Below, piece after piece: positions 1 to 14,716 of a DNA stretch of 64,000 nucleotides (position 1 is its first letter; each line of letters begins with the position of its first letter). The position numbers and the translations under genes are program-made. Origin of the DNA: Edaphochlamys debaryana (taxonomy: Eukaryota > Chlorophyta > Chlorophyceae > Chlamydomonadales); assembly GCA_016858145.1 (NCBI GenBank), contig JAEHOE010000014.1:1302001-1366000 (forward strand). Direction: 5' to 3'. The notes under the pieces were generated by a model, which had not been told where the DNA came from, searched no databases, and saw only the letters and a list, made by a program, of their open reading frames with translations.

Positions 1-98
1 GCCGCGCCCGAGCTCCGAGCACCCCACATTGCGTAGCCCTGCAGGCCCAACCCGCCTCCTCGCCCCACGCCTGCGCCCGCTCTCCTCCGCCCCCTCCC

Positions 99-3000
99 CT
101 ACCGCCCGCTCCTCCTCCTGCCCCTGCTCCGCCTCTGCAGCCGCCTCCTACCCTCGTCTTCCCCGTCCCGCGCCGCCAGCGGGCACGCCTCCTTGGGCGG
201 CGCCACCACGGCGAAGTGGGACTGGTCGTCCAGCACCAGGCGCAGCGACCCGCGGGACCGCATCTGCGCCTCCATGGCGGCCTGGGCCACGAAGTCCATG
301 GCCCTGGGGAGGGAGGGGAGGGGGAGGGGGCTGAGGGTCAAGGGGGGAGGGGTGAGGAGGAAGCGGGGAGGAGGGAGCGGGGAGAAGGAAGGGAGGGAGT
401 GTGTGACGCAGTGGCAGGGGGTGGGCAAGCCGATGCGCGGCACACGGGAGCACACGTCGGCGATGAGGACGCTTCCTGGCCCCGCTCCCCTAACCTATGC
501 GGGGCGCGCCCCTCTTCAGCCCCTACCCCATCCTACACCCCAGCCCCCACCTCTTGGCCGCCGCCTTGAGCGCCCCCACGTCCACGTCCACCCCCCCGTA
601 CAGCACGTCCTCGTAGTGGTTGCCCACGCCCGCGGCCATGTTGCGGAACACGTTGTTGGCGGCAACCTGGGGACGGAGGGGTGGGGGGTGGGGTGGGTTG
701 TTGAGGAGGGCCGTGTGATGGATGCGATGCGGGCGGCCCTGCGCGTGATATCCTGAAACCGCCCCCTCCTCTTCTCTTCTCTCCTGCTCTCCTCCCAGTT
801 GGCCCCCTTCCTCCACTTCCCTCAAACCCCCCCCTCCGCCTGGCTCACGTTTGCGAACCCCTCCCCCAGCAGCTGCAGCACCGCCGACTGCCCCGGCGGC
901 AGGAAGAAGCCGTGCGTGAGGCCCGCCCCGTGCACGCCCGCCAGCAGGCCCGTACGGAAGATGATCTGCAGCTGCTGGTGGTACGGCATGTCGTTGAAGT
1001 CCCTGACAGGGAAGGGTGGGGAGGGAAGGAGAAGAGTGAGAGGTCGTGAAGGTGATGCTGCTGCAAACGTGGTGTCGATTAGTGGCAGACTGGTTTGGGG
1101 GAGGAGAGAGACCATGAATGATTGGTGCGGCCCTGACAAGCCGGCCCTGCCTCAGTGACGCCCACAGCTGGTTGACGCCCTGACAACCCAATCGGTGCGT
1201 GCTGCGCACACCCTCCTCGAGGCACCCCAAGACACCCCTGCTTCCCACCACCTCCCCAACCCCCCTCACCCGTCCACGAACTTGAACAGCACGTTGGTGC
1301 GCCTGCAGCCCCGGCCCGCGGCCGCGTCCTCCGCCCACAGCTTCTCCAGGTTGATCTCGTTGGCGCCCACCACGTAGGCGGGCTTGCGCGGCCGCCCGCC
1401 CGTGCGGTTGGACGGCGGAGGGGGCGGCGCCGCGGCGCCGGCGGCAGTGCCGTTGAGGCTGAGGCTGGCGTTGACGGAGGGCGAGCGCGCGGCGGAAGGT
1501 GAGGATGAGGATGAGGGGGAGGGGGCGACGAAGGAGGGGGGGCCGGAGGTTGCGGCCTGGGCCGCCGACTCCTCGTCTTCCTCCGACGCCTCGTCTTCCG
1601 CGTCGTCGTCCCCGTGCTCGTCAATGTCGCCGGCGCCGTCCGACACCAATCGCCGCCGCCGCTGGGCCTGGCTGCGACTCCCACTCCCCCCTCTCCCCGG
1701 GTCCCTCTGCCCTCCTATCCCGCCATCCCACGCCACAAGCGGCTCGTCATCCTCCTCCTCTTCCAAGTCCGCCTCCCAGTCCCCCTCGTCAACCTCCCCT
1801 AGCCCCCCTAACCCGTCCTCCTCCTCCTCGCGCCAGCCTTCCCCCGGCCCCGAGCCCCCGCCCAGCAGCCGCCGGCTGCTGCGGCGCCGCACGCGGCCCC
1901 GCGCCGCCTCCGAGCCCGAGAAGAAGGCCGTGGAGGCGGCCGACACGTTGCCCGCCCCCCCCAGGTGCACGCCGTGGACCTCCTGGAAGGAGTGCTCCAC
2001 CTCCTGAGGGGTGGGGGAGGGAGGGAGAGGGGGAGGGAGGGGGGAGGGGGGAGAGTGGTGGGCGGCTTGGCACGGAGCTCGGATGCGTAGGGTGCGATGC
2101 GGCCCTCGCCCCCACGCCCCCTTCCGGCCTACCCCACCTCCTCTCCAGTCCACGGAGCCCGCGCGCCTCTCCCGCACGCACTCCCGCCCAGCCATGCCCC
2201 CCTCCACCCCTCGCCCGACGGCCTACCAAAGCAGCGCCTCTCGCCCCACCCTCCCGCCCCCACCTCCTCGACCACCCGCTCGAAGCGCTGCAGCAGGCAG
2301 CTCTCCGCGTTCCACTCCTGCACCGCCGCCACCAGCCCCGCCACCACGGCGTCCTCGTTGCGCACCATGCGCATGGCCTTCCAGCCCGCGGCGCTGCCCA
2401 GCAGCAGGCGGACCAGCTCCAGGTTCCTATCGGGTGGGAGGGGGAGCGGGGGAAGGGGGTGGGAGCGGGTGACTGGGTATGGTGCGTGGGCGTGCGACCG
2501 GGCACGAGGTTCCCCCGCTCCCTACCTACCCCCTGCCGCACACCCGCCTAGCCCCTGGCCAGCTGCCACACGCCTGGTCCGAACTCGCCCTCTCGCTCCT
2601 CCACCCCTCCACATCTCCCCCCGACATCTCCCGTTGCCCTTGCACCCCCTCCCTTGCCCCTCCATCCCTCCCCAAATCCCCCCAATCACCCCCACCTCCT
2701 GCTCAGCCACACCACGTTCTTCATCACGATGCCCGCAGTGGGCGGCCGCAGCCCCCGCACCCCCGCCTGCACCGCCGCGGGCCCCGCCGCGCGCGCCGCC
2801 GCCCCCGCCGCCGTGTCGGCCAGCGCGGGCGCGGCGGGGTCGGGCTGGTGGTAGTGCTGCCGCAGCCAGTGCGAGAAGCCGGTCACCACGGGGCTCTCGC
2901 AGCGCACCGTGTCCGAGTTGGTGTTGTACCTGGGGGGTTGCAGTGGGGGAGGGGGGGGTCAGGTGAGATCGGGTGTGGGGATGCGCAGGTGTGGGGCCCC

Positions 3001-6000
3001 AGCGGTGCCCGAGAGCGGTACCCCGAGCACAGCCCCGCTTCGGGCCCAGGCCAGGCCCTTCAAGGGCCCCAAGGCTAGGCCCTTCTTCAATCACCCCTGT
3101 CCCCCCGCCCCACCCTCTCGCTCACCCTATCCCCGCCGCGAAGGTGTAGACCTGGTAGGCAGACCTGAAGCAGGTGTCCCTCGGGAAGGGCTCGTGCGCC
3201 AGCATGCGCAGGCGGTGGGGGCGGGAGATGCGGGCCCAGGTCTCCATGAAGCCCGTGGGGGGGGCCTGGTCCGTGATGACCACCTGGGGGGGTGGGGGCG
3301 GGGGGGGACAGAGGTGGGGAGAGGAAGGGGCGTTCATGAGCGCTGCATGCAGGGTGCGCTGAGGGCTCCGGCGCGCCCACCCAGGGACCCCGACCCCGGC
3401 TCCCTACCCCTTCACCCCCCTAGGAGGCGGTGTCTGAGGGGTCTGGGGTCCTGGGCGCTACCATTGCAGTCCCACACAAGCCCCAATACGACGGTCTGCC
3501 GCTGCAGCCCCGTGCCCCCACTGCGCGGCAACTCCCGCTCTGACCCTTAGGGGATAGGGTTACCCTCCCCGCAGGCCCTCCCACCCACCCACCCCGGGTC
3601 CAGGCCAGCGCCCCGCTCAGCAGCGGTCCTATCTCATTTCAGCCCCGCACCATTCCCCGCCCTCGCTCCCTTCACCCCAGCGGGAAGTGATGGCCGTTGG
3701 AGGCGGCAGCGGAGGCCTGCTCAGGCCCTGCCGGCTGCTACTGCACGAGGCCCGGGCCGGCTCGGTCCGCGGCATGGTCCCTCAGACCGTCCCACCCATC
3801 TCCCATCCCTCCGCCCTGCAGCCCCCTTCCTCCTCCCATGCTCCACACAGCCCCCTCCATCCAGCCTCCCATCCAGGCCCCTCCCCTCCCCCCTCCCGGT
3901 CCCCCCCTCCATCCAGCCTCCCATCCAGGCCCCTCCCCTCCCCCCTCCCGGTCCCCCCCTCCTCCCTCCCCGGCCCCTCCCTCCTCCCTCCCCGGTCCCT
4001 CCCTCCTCCCTCCCTGGTCCCTCCCGCCTCCCCTCCCTGCCCTCCCCCCCTGCCCCCAACCTGCATGCCCTGCTCCGCCACGTCCTTAGGCTCCAGTGCC
4101 GCCAGGAAGGAGAACACCATGGACAGGACCTGGGGGGGGGGGAGGGGAGAGGGGAGGGGAGGAGGTGCAGCTCGCAGGCGGGGGTTGGAGGCAGCGGAGG
4201 CGCCCCATCCCCGGGCACCCCTGAGGCCCCTCCGTCCACCCCTCCTCGACATGAGGGCCCCACCTCCATTTCGTGGGCGTAGTTGGCGTGGCGGTCCCGC
4301 ATCACAAACAGCGTCGGCGTGGTGACCAGGTTGGGTGAGCCCGGGGCGCAGGCGCGCTTCACCGCCGCGTCGTCCTGTGGGGGGGGGGCGTGGCAGGGGC
4401 CGCACATGTGACTCGCAGTCACAAGCGCCCCTTCCCCTCCGCCCCTTTCTCCACCATCTCACCGTCCCCTCTCCTTCATAGCATCCCACTTTCGGAACCA
4501 CCACCATCCCAACCCCTGCCGCCAGCCCGCGTGGCGTTAGCGAGCCAGACGACGCCCTCTGCGGCCCCCAACCTCTGCCCCCCTCACCCAGCCCACCCAC
4601 CCACCACCCCTCTCCCCAGCCCCACCCGCGAGCCGCACGTGGTGGCGCCACCCCCTTTCCACCCCCTACTCCCAACCCACCCACCCACCCACCCAACCCA
4701 CCACCACCACCACCCCACCCCTCTCCCCAGCCCCACCCGTGTCGAGTTGGCGAGCCACACGTGGTGGTGCACGGACCTCAGCCAGCCCAGCTCCGGGTCC
4801 CGCTCTATGGTGGCGTTGAGCGAGATGGGGTCGCACGCCATGCGCACCGCGCCCTCCCCGGGGAGCGGGAACTTCTTGGACAGGTTGCCGCGGCGCCGGC
4901 CCGCGAAGAGCGCGCACGTGTCGAGCACCAGGTTGCGGCTGCGGCAGAGCGAGATGGAGGCCTGGCGGGGCCGGTGGGGAGGGGCGGTGGGAGGGATGGG
5001 AGGGGTGGGCGGGGTGTGGGGGGGGGCGGAGCGGGGGTAAGGCGGGAGCAGGAGAGGCCTGTGCCGGGGCGCCGTGGACACCCCGGCCGTCATGACACAC
5101 AGACCGAACCGACGATCCCATGGCTTATGCAAGCAGCCCTTAAAACACCCCAGCCACCTCCCTCTCCTCCTCTCCCCCGTTCCCAGCCCCAACCTACGTC
5201 CCCCAACCGCCTATTGTCATTCGCCTCGCATTCCCGCATTCACACTACACTCGGGTACTTTCAAACCCAACCCCAGCCGCCCCCCTCGCCTGCCCTCCCC
5301 CCTTTCCCGTCCACCCCTCCGCCCCCCTCCGCCCCCACCTTGGAGGAGTGGCCCACGGGCACGAAGGGCGCTGTGTAGCAGTCCATGGACGACTCGGTGG
5401 GGGGCAGGGGGCCCTCGGCCACGCCCCCGCCCCCGGAGCCCGCGGCCCCGGAGGGCCCGCCCCCCGAGCCCCCGCCCTCGGCCCGCAGCTTGCGGCCCGC
5501 CGAACGGCTGTTGCCGCACATCTGCGTTGGGGACGGGGGGCGGAGGGGGCAGACGGCCACAGCGAGGGCAGGGGGCCGGGGGCAGCGCTGCTCAGCGGGT
5601 GGGCTGGAATGACGGCTATGTCCGTTCATCGACCACGCTTCTCCTGAGGAAAGGACTAACGATGCCAGTCAGCACCATCAACCCCAGCCTGGGTCCAGCA
5701 CGGTCTGCCCACCCCACCCGCCACAAGGACCCCTCTCTCCGGTCTCCCAGCATCCCCCTAGCACACAAACACCCCTTTACTGTGCGGCATAAACAAGCGA
5801 GAACGGCCTTGCCTGGACGCGGCTGTCTCGAATGTGCTCCAAGTAGGATGCGCCCACAAACCGGGCACATCGCGCCCCGGGCGCATATCCGCCCGCCCGG
5901 TTACGGAGTCGGATGTGTGCCTTTGCCACAAACGCTGCTGGCTGCAGCAGCAAGAGGTTGCCGGGGTGGCAAGGGTGCAGAAGGGTGGACGTCGCGGACT

Positions 6001-6236
6001 CAGCTGTTGCCGGGCGCTGGTTGGTTGTTCGGGGCGTGGCCGCGACGCGCGCGGGACCGAGCATCAGCCCTCACCTGAAACAGCAGGTCCGACCAGTTTG
6101 CATAGCGCAGCAGGTGAGAGCTGTAAGCCGCTGAGTATTTAATCGCGGTCGCTGGCGGAATGCACACTGCAAGCCAGGCAAGCCAGGCTAGCGCTGAGAG
6201 TCGAAGGGACCGCTGTGTGTCCCTCTGCCGCCTCAT
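99..6236 (-). CDS. GT61-like (DUF563) glycosyltransferase
   Basis: Predicted Golgi glycosyltransferase of 837 aa. Twelve exons: 6236-6075, 5521-5339, 4961-4737, 4374-4264, 4129-4061, 3283-3126, 2929-2696, 2426-2264, 2003-1270, 1002-849, 666-551, 303-99; total 2514 nt. The ATG at 6236 opens a signal peptide or anchor (LSALAWLAWLAVCIPPATA). Exon 10 holds the GT61 hallmark, LLAGVHGAGLTHGFFLPPG, where this family binds the nucleotide sugar. Exon 9 carries a long acidic, Ser/Pro-rich insert, which is unusual. NST and NGT sites fit a lumenal protein. GT61 enzymes add sugars such as xylose or GlcNAc to glycans; the substrate here cannot be told. The TAG at 99-101 is taken as the stop, but a further exon outside the window is possible. 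The gene starts 414 bp from the divergent sulfotransferase. Confidence 0.8.
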
Positions 6237-6650
6237 CCTACAGCTGGTCGCTGTCCAGCCTTGGCGGAACTTCCCTATGACTTAGGAGCATTTCCGGAGT
6301 CGAGAGGCCGGTTGGCGCGTCTAAAGAAGCATAAGCAGCTCTGGTCACTTTCGATGACAAGGGTGTGCCGTGTAGGTGCGGGGGTATGCTGCGGGGAGCA
6401 AAAACAGGGTCCCCATCGTCGCCAGCACTTGTCGGGCGGTCTGGCAGTCCGGCACGCTGTGCTGCAGCCCTTTCGTGCCTCACCCGGACCAACCCGGGAG
6501 CTACTGTAACGAACAACCCCTACCAAGTCCTTGCTTGTTTTAACACGCTCCTTGAACTACAGCACGCTATAGCACTGACATTGGTTTTTGCACCCAGCCG
6601 TCTTTAACTTTGCTGGTGCTGCGTTACTCTATGTTGTCCCAAGCTGCGTG
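6237..6650. promoter_or_regulatory. Shared divergent promoter, GT61 and sulfotransferase
   Basis: These 414 bp separate the start codons of two oppositely oriented secretory-pathway genes, so both promoters and both 5' UTRs must lie here unless there are untranslated upstream exons. It is less GC-rich than its surroundings. I see no clear TATA box. Co-regulation is inferred from the layout only. Confidence 0.5.
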
Positions 6651-9600
6651 ATGCTCATATCCCCAGCGCTGTGCTTGTCCCTGGCAACAGTCGCCTGGCT
6701 TTGCTGCGCCGATTCAGCAGCACTGAGTACTGGCGCATTGCTCAGAGGAAATAGAGCAGCACTCAATACTGAACGGAGCGGGCGCGAGCTGCTCGGCAAA
6801 AAAACAGCGAAGAATGGCGATATGGACTATTTTGAGGAGCTCGTGGGCACTCCATCCAAGCTGGCTCTCAAAACAAAGAAGTCGGGCGTCCTGCCACAGG
6901 CGAAGTACTCTATGGACAAGTTTGACATCCTGCCCTTCCAGGTGCGTGGGCATTCAGGCCTCGGGGCACACGCACCCTGCGCGGCCGTCGCGCTGGCTGT
7001 AGGGTCCACTTGGGGTGGGGGGCGCTGGAGGTATGTGGGTACCAGAGGGAGGAGAGGACCAGGAGGAGCGGAGCCGGGTCCCTGCGTGCGTGCGGTGCGT
7101 GAGCGTGCGTGCGGCCCGGCAAAGGCTCCACCATCCGACAGAGCTACAGCTCGCACTGCAAACTCAAGGGACATGCCTTGTGCAAACCCACGGTGGAGAG
7201 GGACCTACGGGGCTTGAAACAAGGAGGCATGGGCACGCCAAAGTGCCAAGGGCAAGCCCCTTGCATGGCGTGCCTTCGCGCAGTCAAAGCCAGCTGCGCA
7301 GGGTACCTAAATGCTCCGTGCTTGTTGCATGGTCCGCACCCCATCTCCCTGCCTTCTGAAACATCACTCATCCTCAACCCACCCTCTCGCGCCTTCACCC
7401 CTCCACCTCCTGCACCCGTCCCCTTCATCCACCCACGCCCTCCCAAAACCCCTTCCCCAAACCTCCTCCCCAAACACACTCCCGAAAACCACTCCCCAAA
7501 GCCCCCCTTCCAACCCCCTCCCCAACCCCACCGCCCCCCCGACACCCCTCCAGAACTGGCTCCGAGACCACGGCATGATGGCGGCGGCCTCGGGGGGCAG
7601 GGGGGGGGCGCAGGCGGTGGCGCAGGCGGCCGCGGAGGCGCCCCCGCCGCTGTCCTACATATGCGGCGTCTTCGTGTGCCCGCTCTACAAGTTCATATTG
7701 TGAGGCCGGGAGCGGGGACGGGGTTAGAGGGAGAGACAGGCCGCAGGGGGACGGGGGCTGGGCCGGGAGGGGGTTGAAAGGGGGGAGGGGGTCTGGGACG
7801 GGTGCCAGAACAGGGGGCTGGGGCAGGGGCACACGTGGAGGCCAGGGGTGGTGGGGATAGGGCAGGGGGGACGTGGGGATAGCGCGGCGACGCTACTGCA
7901 CTGGGGTCGGGGCGCGGCGGGGACAACAGTTTAGGCCGGCGCTGCTGGTGAGCCAGGGGGGTGGCGGCGGGGCCCTTGCGGGGGGGCTCAGGAGTCAGGG
8001 CGGGACCCGGCCGCTGCAGCCCCCGCCTCCAGCAGCCCTAGAGGCGCCCCAACACCCATTCCCGTCCGTCTGCCTTGCTCTGCCCGCCTCGCCCGCCGGC
8101 CCCCGCTCACCCCCTCCTCCTCCCTTATGCCCTCCCCTCTTTCCCCCCTCCCCCCATCCCTCCCCCCACCCCACCCCACCCGCCCACCCCCAGCGTGCGC
8201 AACCGCAAGACCGCCTCCTCCACCTTCATCACGGCCGTCAAGAAGTTCATGGCCGCCAACGGCCTCTGCAACGCCACCTCCGCCGCCTCCGCCTCCTCTT
8301 CGGGAGCCGCTGCCACACCGGGTGGCGCGCCCTCCGCGGGCGCGGGGGCGGGGGCGGGGCCGGGGGGCGGGGCCGAGCCCCTGGCGCCCAACCCCTGCGT
8401 GCAGCGGCTGGACCCGGACGCGCTGCGGGCGGCGGGGCGGGACCCGGACGCGATGTGGCGGGACTACACCGTCATCACCTCCTCGCGCAACCCCTGGGCG
8501 CGGGCGGCCAGCGGCTACGAGTTCACGTACAGGTGGGGGGTGCGGTGCTGGAGGGAGGTGGGTGGGAGGGGAGGAAGTTGGGGTCTGGGATGGGGCGTTG
8601 GGGTTTGGGCCAGAGGTTGGGGAGGCGGGGAGGCGCTGCATTGGAGCAGAGACTTGCGGTTATGCTTATCGCTCCTAACTCTCCACGGCCCATTAACCCC
8701 CTCACGCCTCCGCACAGCAAGTGGCACCGCAAGGACGCCGGCTGCCAGCAGCCCTCCTTCGACCAGTTCTGCAGGTGGGTGGGTGGCGGAAAGGGCGAGA
8801 CGGCAGGGAAAGGGCAGCCTGACCGGGATCTGAGCTGGGTGGGGCGAGGTGGGAGCGGGGCGGCGCCCTCAGGAAGCTCAGGTGTCGCGGGGCTGCCCCC
8901 TCGGCCCGACCCGACCACGCCCCCCCCAACCCCACCCCACCCCCCTCACCCCACCCCCAGGGACCCCTTCATCATGGGCAAGCTCTCCAACCTGTACCAG
9001 TGCGTGGGCCACCGGGAAGGTGCGGCAGGGGGGGCGGGGGGGGGGGGGGGTTGTGCCGGTCACGTGCGGACTTCCGCGTTTCGGGGGCGGAGGCGGGGGC
9101 GGGTGGGGGCCCGAGCCTTCGGCAGTGCGCGGGCTGCCGGGAAGGTTTGGCGTTTAGGGCCCATACGCAACGGATTGTGGACCACGAGATAGAAAAGAGA
9201 GGGCCGGGCCCGTGCACCAGGCTGAGGGCTAATGGGCTAGGAGACGGAGGGTGGCCCGAGGCTCAGCCCCCCTCCTGCCGACACACCCCTTTGCTTCACC
9301 CACCCCACCCCACCCCACTCCTAACACACCCACACCCAACCTAACCCAACCCCCCCTCAGGCGTGGGCACCCGCTACGAGGGCCACTGGAACTTCGACTT
9401 CTGCCACGTGGAGCCGGTGCATGGGTGCATGGTGGACGGGGAGGGGCAGCTGGTGGTGGACTTTGTCATACGGTGGGGGGAGGAGGCGGGAGGGGAGTCG
9501 AGAGAGGAGGGAGGGGGGGAGGGCTAGGGTAGGGCCGCGCGTGAAGCTGTGGGGTTGGAACCGTGCCTACGCCCCGTAGCAACAGCAGCCCATGCTCGCT

Positions 9601-10030
9601 CACCCTTACCCCTCCCCCCAATACGTTAAGCGAATGCCCCCACCAACCCCCACCAACCCGTTGCAGCTACGAGCACCTCCTGGAGGACATGGCGGCGGCT
9701 GTGGAGCTGATCAACGAGCGCCGCGACCCGGGCCTGCCCGCCCTGGCGCTGCCCGAGGAGCTCAAGTGGCGCAACAAGGGCGCGGCGCTGCAGCAGGCCG
9801 AGGCAGAGGCGGGGGTGGGGGCGGGGGCCAGCGCGGCCGAGGCGGCGGCGGACGCGCAGGCGGAGTCCATGCAGCAGGCGGCGTACGTGTACGCGGACAA
9901 GTACAGGCAGTGCGGCGGGCCCTGCGTGAACGCGCTGGCGGACTTCTACTCGGCCGACCTGGAGCTCTTTGGCTGGGAGCGGCCGGGGCAGGTGCCGGGC
10001 AAGCGGCACCGGCAGAAGCGCGAGGCGTGA
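6651..10030 (+). CDS. Carbohydrate sulfotransferase
   Basis: Type II Golgi sulfotransferase of 455 aa, transferring sulfate from PAPS to a glycan. Seven exons: 6651-6941, 7554-7699, 8194-8532, 8718-8774, 8961-9019, 9361-9472, 9667-10030; total 1368 nt. The ATG at 6651 is the first in frame and opens a hydrophobic stretch (LCLSLATVAWLCCA). The 5'-phosphosulfate loop is FVRNRKTASSTF, joined across intron 2. The 3'-phosphate motif is VITSSRNPWARAASGYEF. The Cys-rich middle (CQQPSFDQFC, FDFCHVEPVHGC) fits a lumenal domain. The C-terminus (FYSADLELFGW) is typical of family members in this algal group, from memory. An apparent stop after KFIL at 7699 is intron sequence. The acceptor sugar is unknown; cell-wall glycoproteins are likely. 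Confidence 0.87.
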
Positions 10031-12082
10031 GGCGTGGGCGGGGCGGTGGAGAGGTGGGGGAAGGAGGGTGGAGGAGGGGGAGAGGGCGAGGCGGGGGGCG
10101 CCAGATCCGATTGCGCTGGCGGCGCGGGGGAGTGGGGGTGGGGAGGGGGAGGAAGGGACGTCGAAGAGGAGGGGCATGGGAGGACCAGGAGGAGGGCGAG
10201 GAGGAGGAGAAGTCGTTTCCATGACCGCTTTGTGGCGGCAGCAATAAGCTTCATGGGGCGGGCCTCCTCGGGCCGCGGGGGCAGGAGGGGGCGCGCCGGG
10301 GAACCGGACCGGGATAGGAAAGACACACGCACATGACTGATACCTGGCGGTCTCCGGCCAAGACATCGCTAACCCGCATATGTACTGAACTGTTATGGAA
10401 TTTTGAACGCGCTGCTGGCAGTACCTCGTGCCCAGTGGTGCCCGGGGTGCTGAGCTGATCCTTGGAGGTGCACCGTCATGGCCCTGGCGTGCCGCAATTA
10501 GAGTGGTGCTACGCGAGGGAGTGTAGCACCGCCTGCACAGCCGCTCCGCCCTCCAGCCTGGACCCCAGAAGCACTCCGTGTCGGACTCGAGCCGCATTCC
10601 GCACCTAGACGGACCAAAAGCGAGCCGCATCCGTCAACTGCAAGAGGGGACCCCGCTCACCACTCAGCACCCGTACAGCTTCGGTTCAGGGGCGCATCCT
10701 GGTTCGCCATCGGCATCCAGACACGTGGCAGCCGCACCGGGCCTTCCGGAGACCACACTTGTTTGGGGAAGTGGGGAGCCCCGGACCTGCATGCACGCAC
10801 GCACCGAGCACATGCGAGTCGGGGGCTCAGGAGACACCATGTGGTGTGCGGGAAGGTGTTGCGGGCTCTGCCGCAGAGCCTCTGCGGGGTTGCAAAGGCA
10901 CCCCGTGACGCCTGAGCGAGGGTCAGGGAGGACAGGCGGTAGGGAGATTACAGAGGAGGTGGGGGCAGCAGGGATTCAGGGCCATCAGGGGAGGGAGAAA
11001 GGCGTGGGTGAGTGCAGGCGTGCGCTGAGGGCGCCGAGCGCGTGTGGCTCGGGCAACATAGCTTGACGCTGGGAGCTGTGTGCACGTACAGGAGGCGGAG
11101 ATGGTGACTTGACGCGTTGGGGAACAGTGGATACAGGGTGCGCTTCAGGGGGCTGTGGGGATGGGCGGGAAGGGGAGTGCGTGTCGTTGTCGGACGCGTC
11201 GGAAGGGCGAGGTTCTCACGAGACTCTGCGGATGCTACTGCACGCGCCGCTACTGTCCACGTATACTGCTAAAGCTTGAGCGTTAACAAGCGACAGAGTC
11301 GCACCACGACTTCCACCGACTGTGTGTCACGTTGCCGCAGCGCGTTGCCGCCCGCTGCCTGTGGCTTGCACAACAGCGCTGCGTTGTGAAGAGAGCGTTG
11401 CGAAGAGAGCGTTGCGAAGAGAGCGTTGCGTAGCGGAGGCGTTGCGGAGGCACTGTTTCGTCGAGGAACGAGGGCATTCGCATCTCGCGGTTCGCCTGAG
11501 GGCGCGGGCAAGGCCTTGCGCAACGTATGCGGGGACTCTGGCGCCCACCGGCCAACGCAGGCAAGGCTCCGTGTTTGAATCCACTTCGCACACCGCATAC
11601 CGACGGCCGACTCCGTGCCACGTCCCCCGCCCCCCGCAGCCCTCCGCCTCGACCGGGGGCCCCGGACCCCGTCTCTTCCACTTCCGGCGGCCTGCCCTTG
11701 CGCCTCTAGTTCTAGCCCGCTACGCCGCTTGCCTCTGGACCCCGTGGCTTACATCCCAGCCTCGCTCCAGCGCCCGATCATACAGTACACCGCGTGGGCC
11801 TGCAGGCTCCGCACCCCCCCGCACCCCGCCCCCTGGCCCTGGCCCCTCCGCACCAGCGCGAGCCCCGCCGCCAGCACCTGCGGAGGCCTCACGCTGCGGT
11901 CACGTGCTCGCCCTGAGCCGCACCTGCCCCCCCATCCGCGCGCGGTCGAGGCGGTTGCTGCAGCGACCGCCCCCCTGCACGCCTCAGCCGCTGAGCCACT
12001 CACAGCTGCCTCCGCGGTCCCAGCGAGGAAGGTGCAACCGGTCGCGCCGGCCGCCATCTTGAGCGAGGAGGCACAAGCGGCG
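10031..12082. other. Intergenic: 3' UTR, repeats, upstream of Nudix gene
   Basis: About 2 kb without a supported gene. The first part must be the 3' UTR of the sulfotransferase; I find no TGTAA in it. An open frame at 10578-11066 begins with GTG and has no protein-like features. A 14-bp tandem repeat lies near 11.4 kb. From about 11.6 kb the frame of the Nudix first exon is open upstream of its ATG, so an upstream coding exon cannot be excluded. Confidence 0.6.
11381..11440. repeat. 14-bp tandem repeat
   Basis: Three near-identical units of GCGTTGCGAAGAGA at 11381-11394, 11395-11408 and 11409-11422 are followed by two decayed copies (GCGTTGCGTAGCGGA and GCGTTGCGGA). It lies in a gene-free stretch upstream of the Nudix gene. 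Confidence 0.85.

Positions 12083-14716
<2,634 letters not shown>

Noticed and set aside
6588..6650. Longer sulfotransferase start
   Set aside because: The extra codons begin with TTG. The first ATG at 6651 gives a clean signal peptide.
7690..7702. Stop codon ending the sulfotransferase after exon 2
   Set aside because: TTG TGA overlaps a GTGAGG donor; splicing to 8194 rebuilds the PAPS-binding motif.
10578..11066. 162-codon open frame on the plus strand
   Set aside because: It begins with GTG, has no ATG at its head, no domain, no splice partners, and lies in the sulfotransferase 3' region.
11615..12082. N-terminal extension of the Nudix protein
   Set aside because: The frame is open but starts with GTG and holds no ATG; I kept the ATG at 12083 and noted the doubt.
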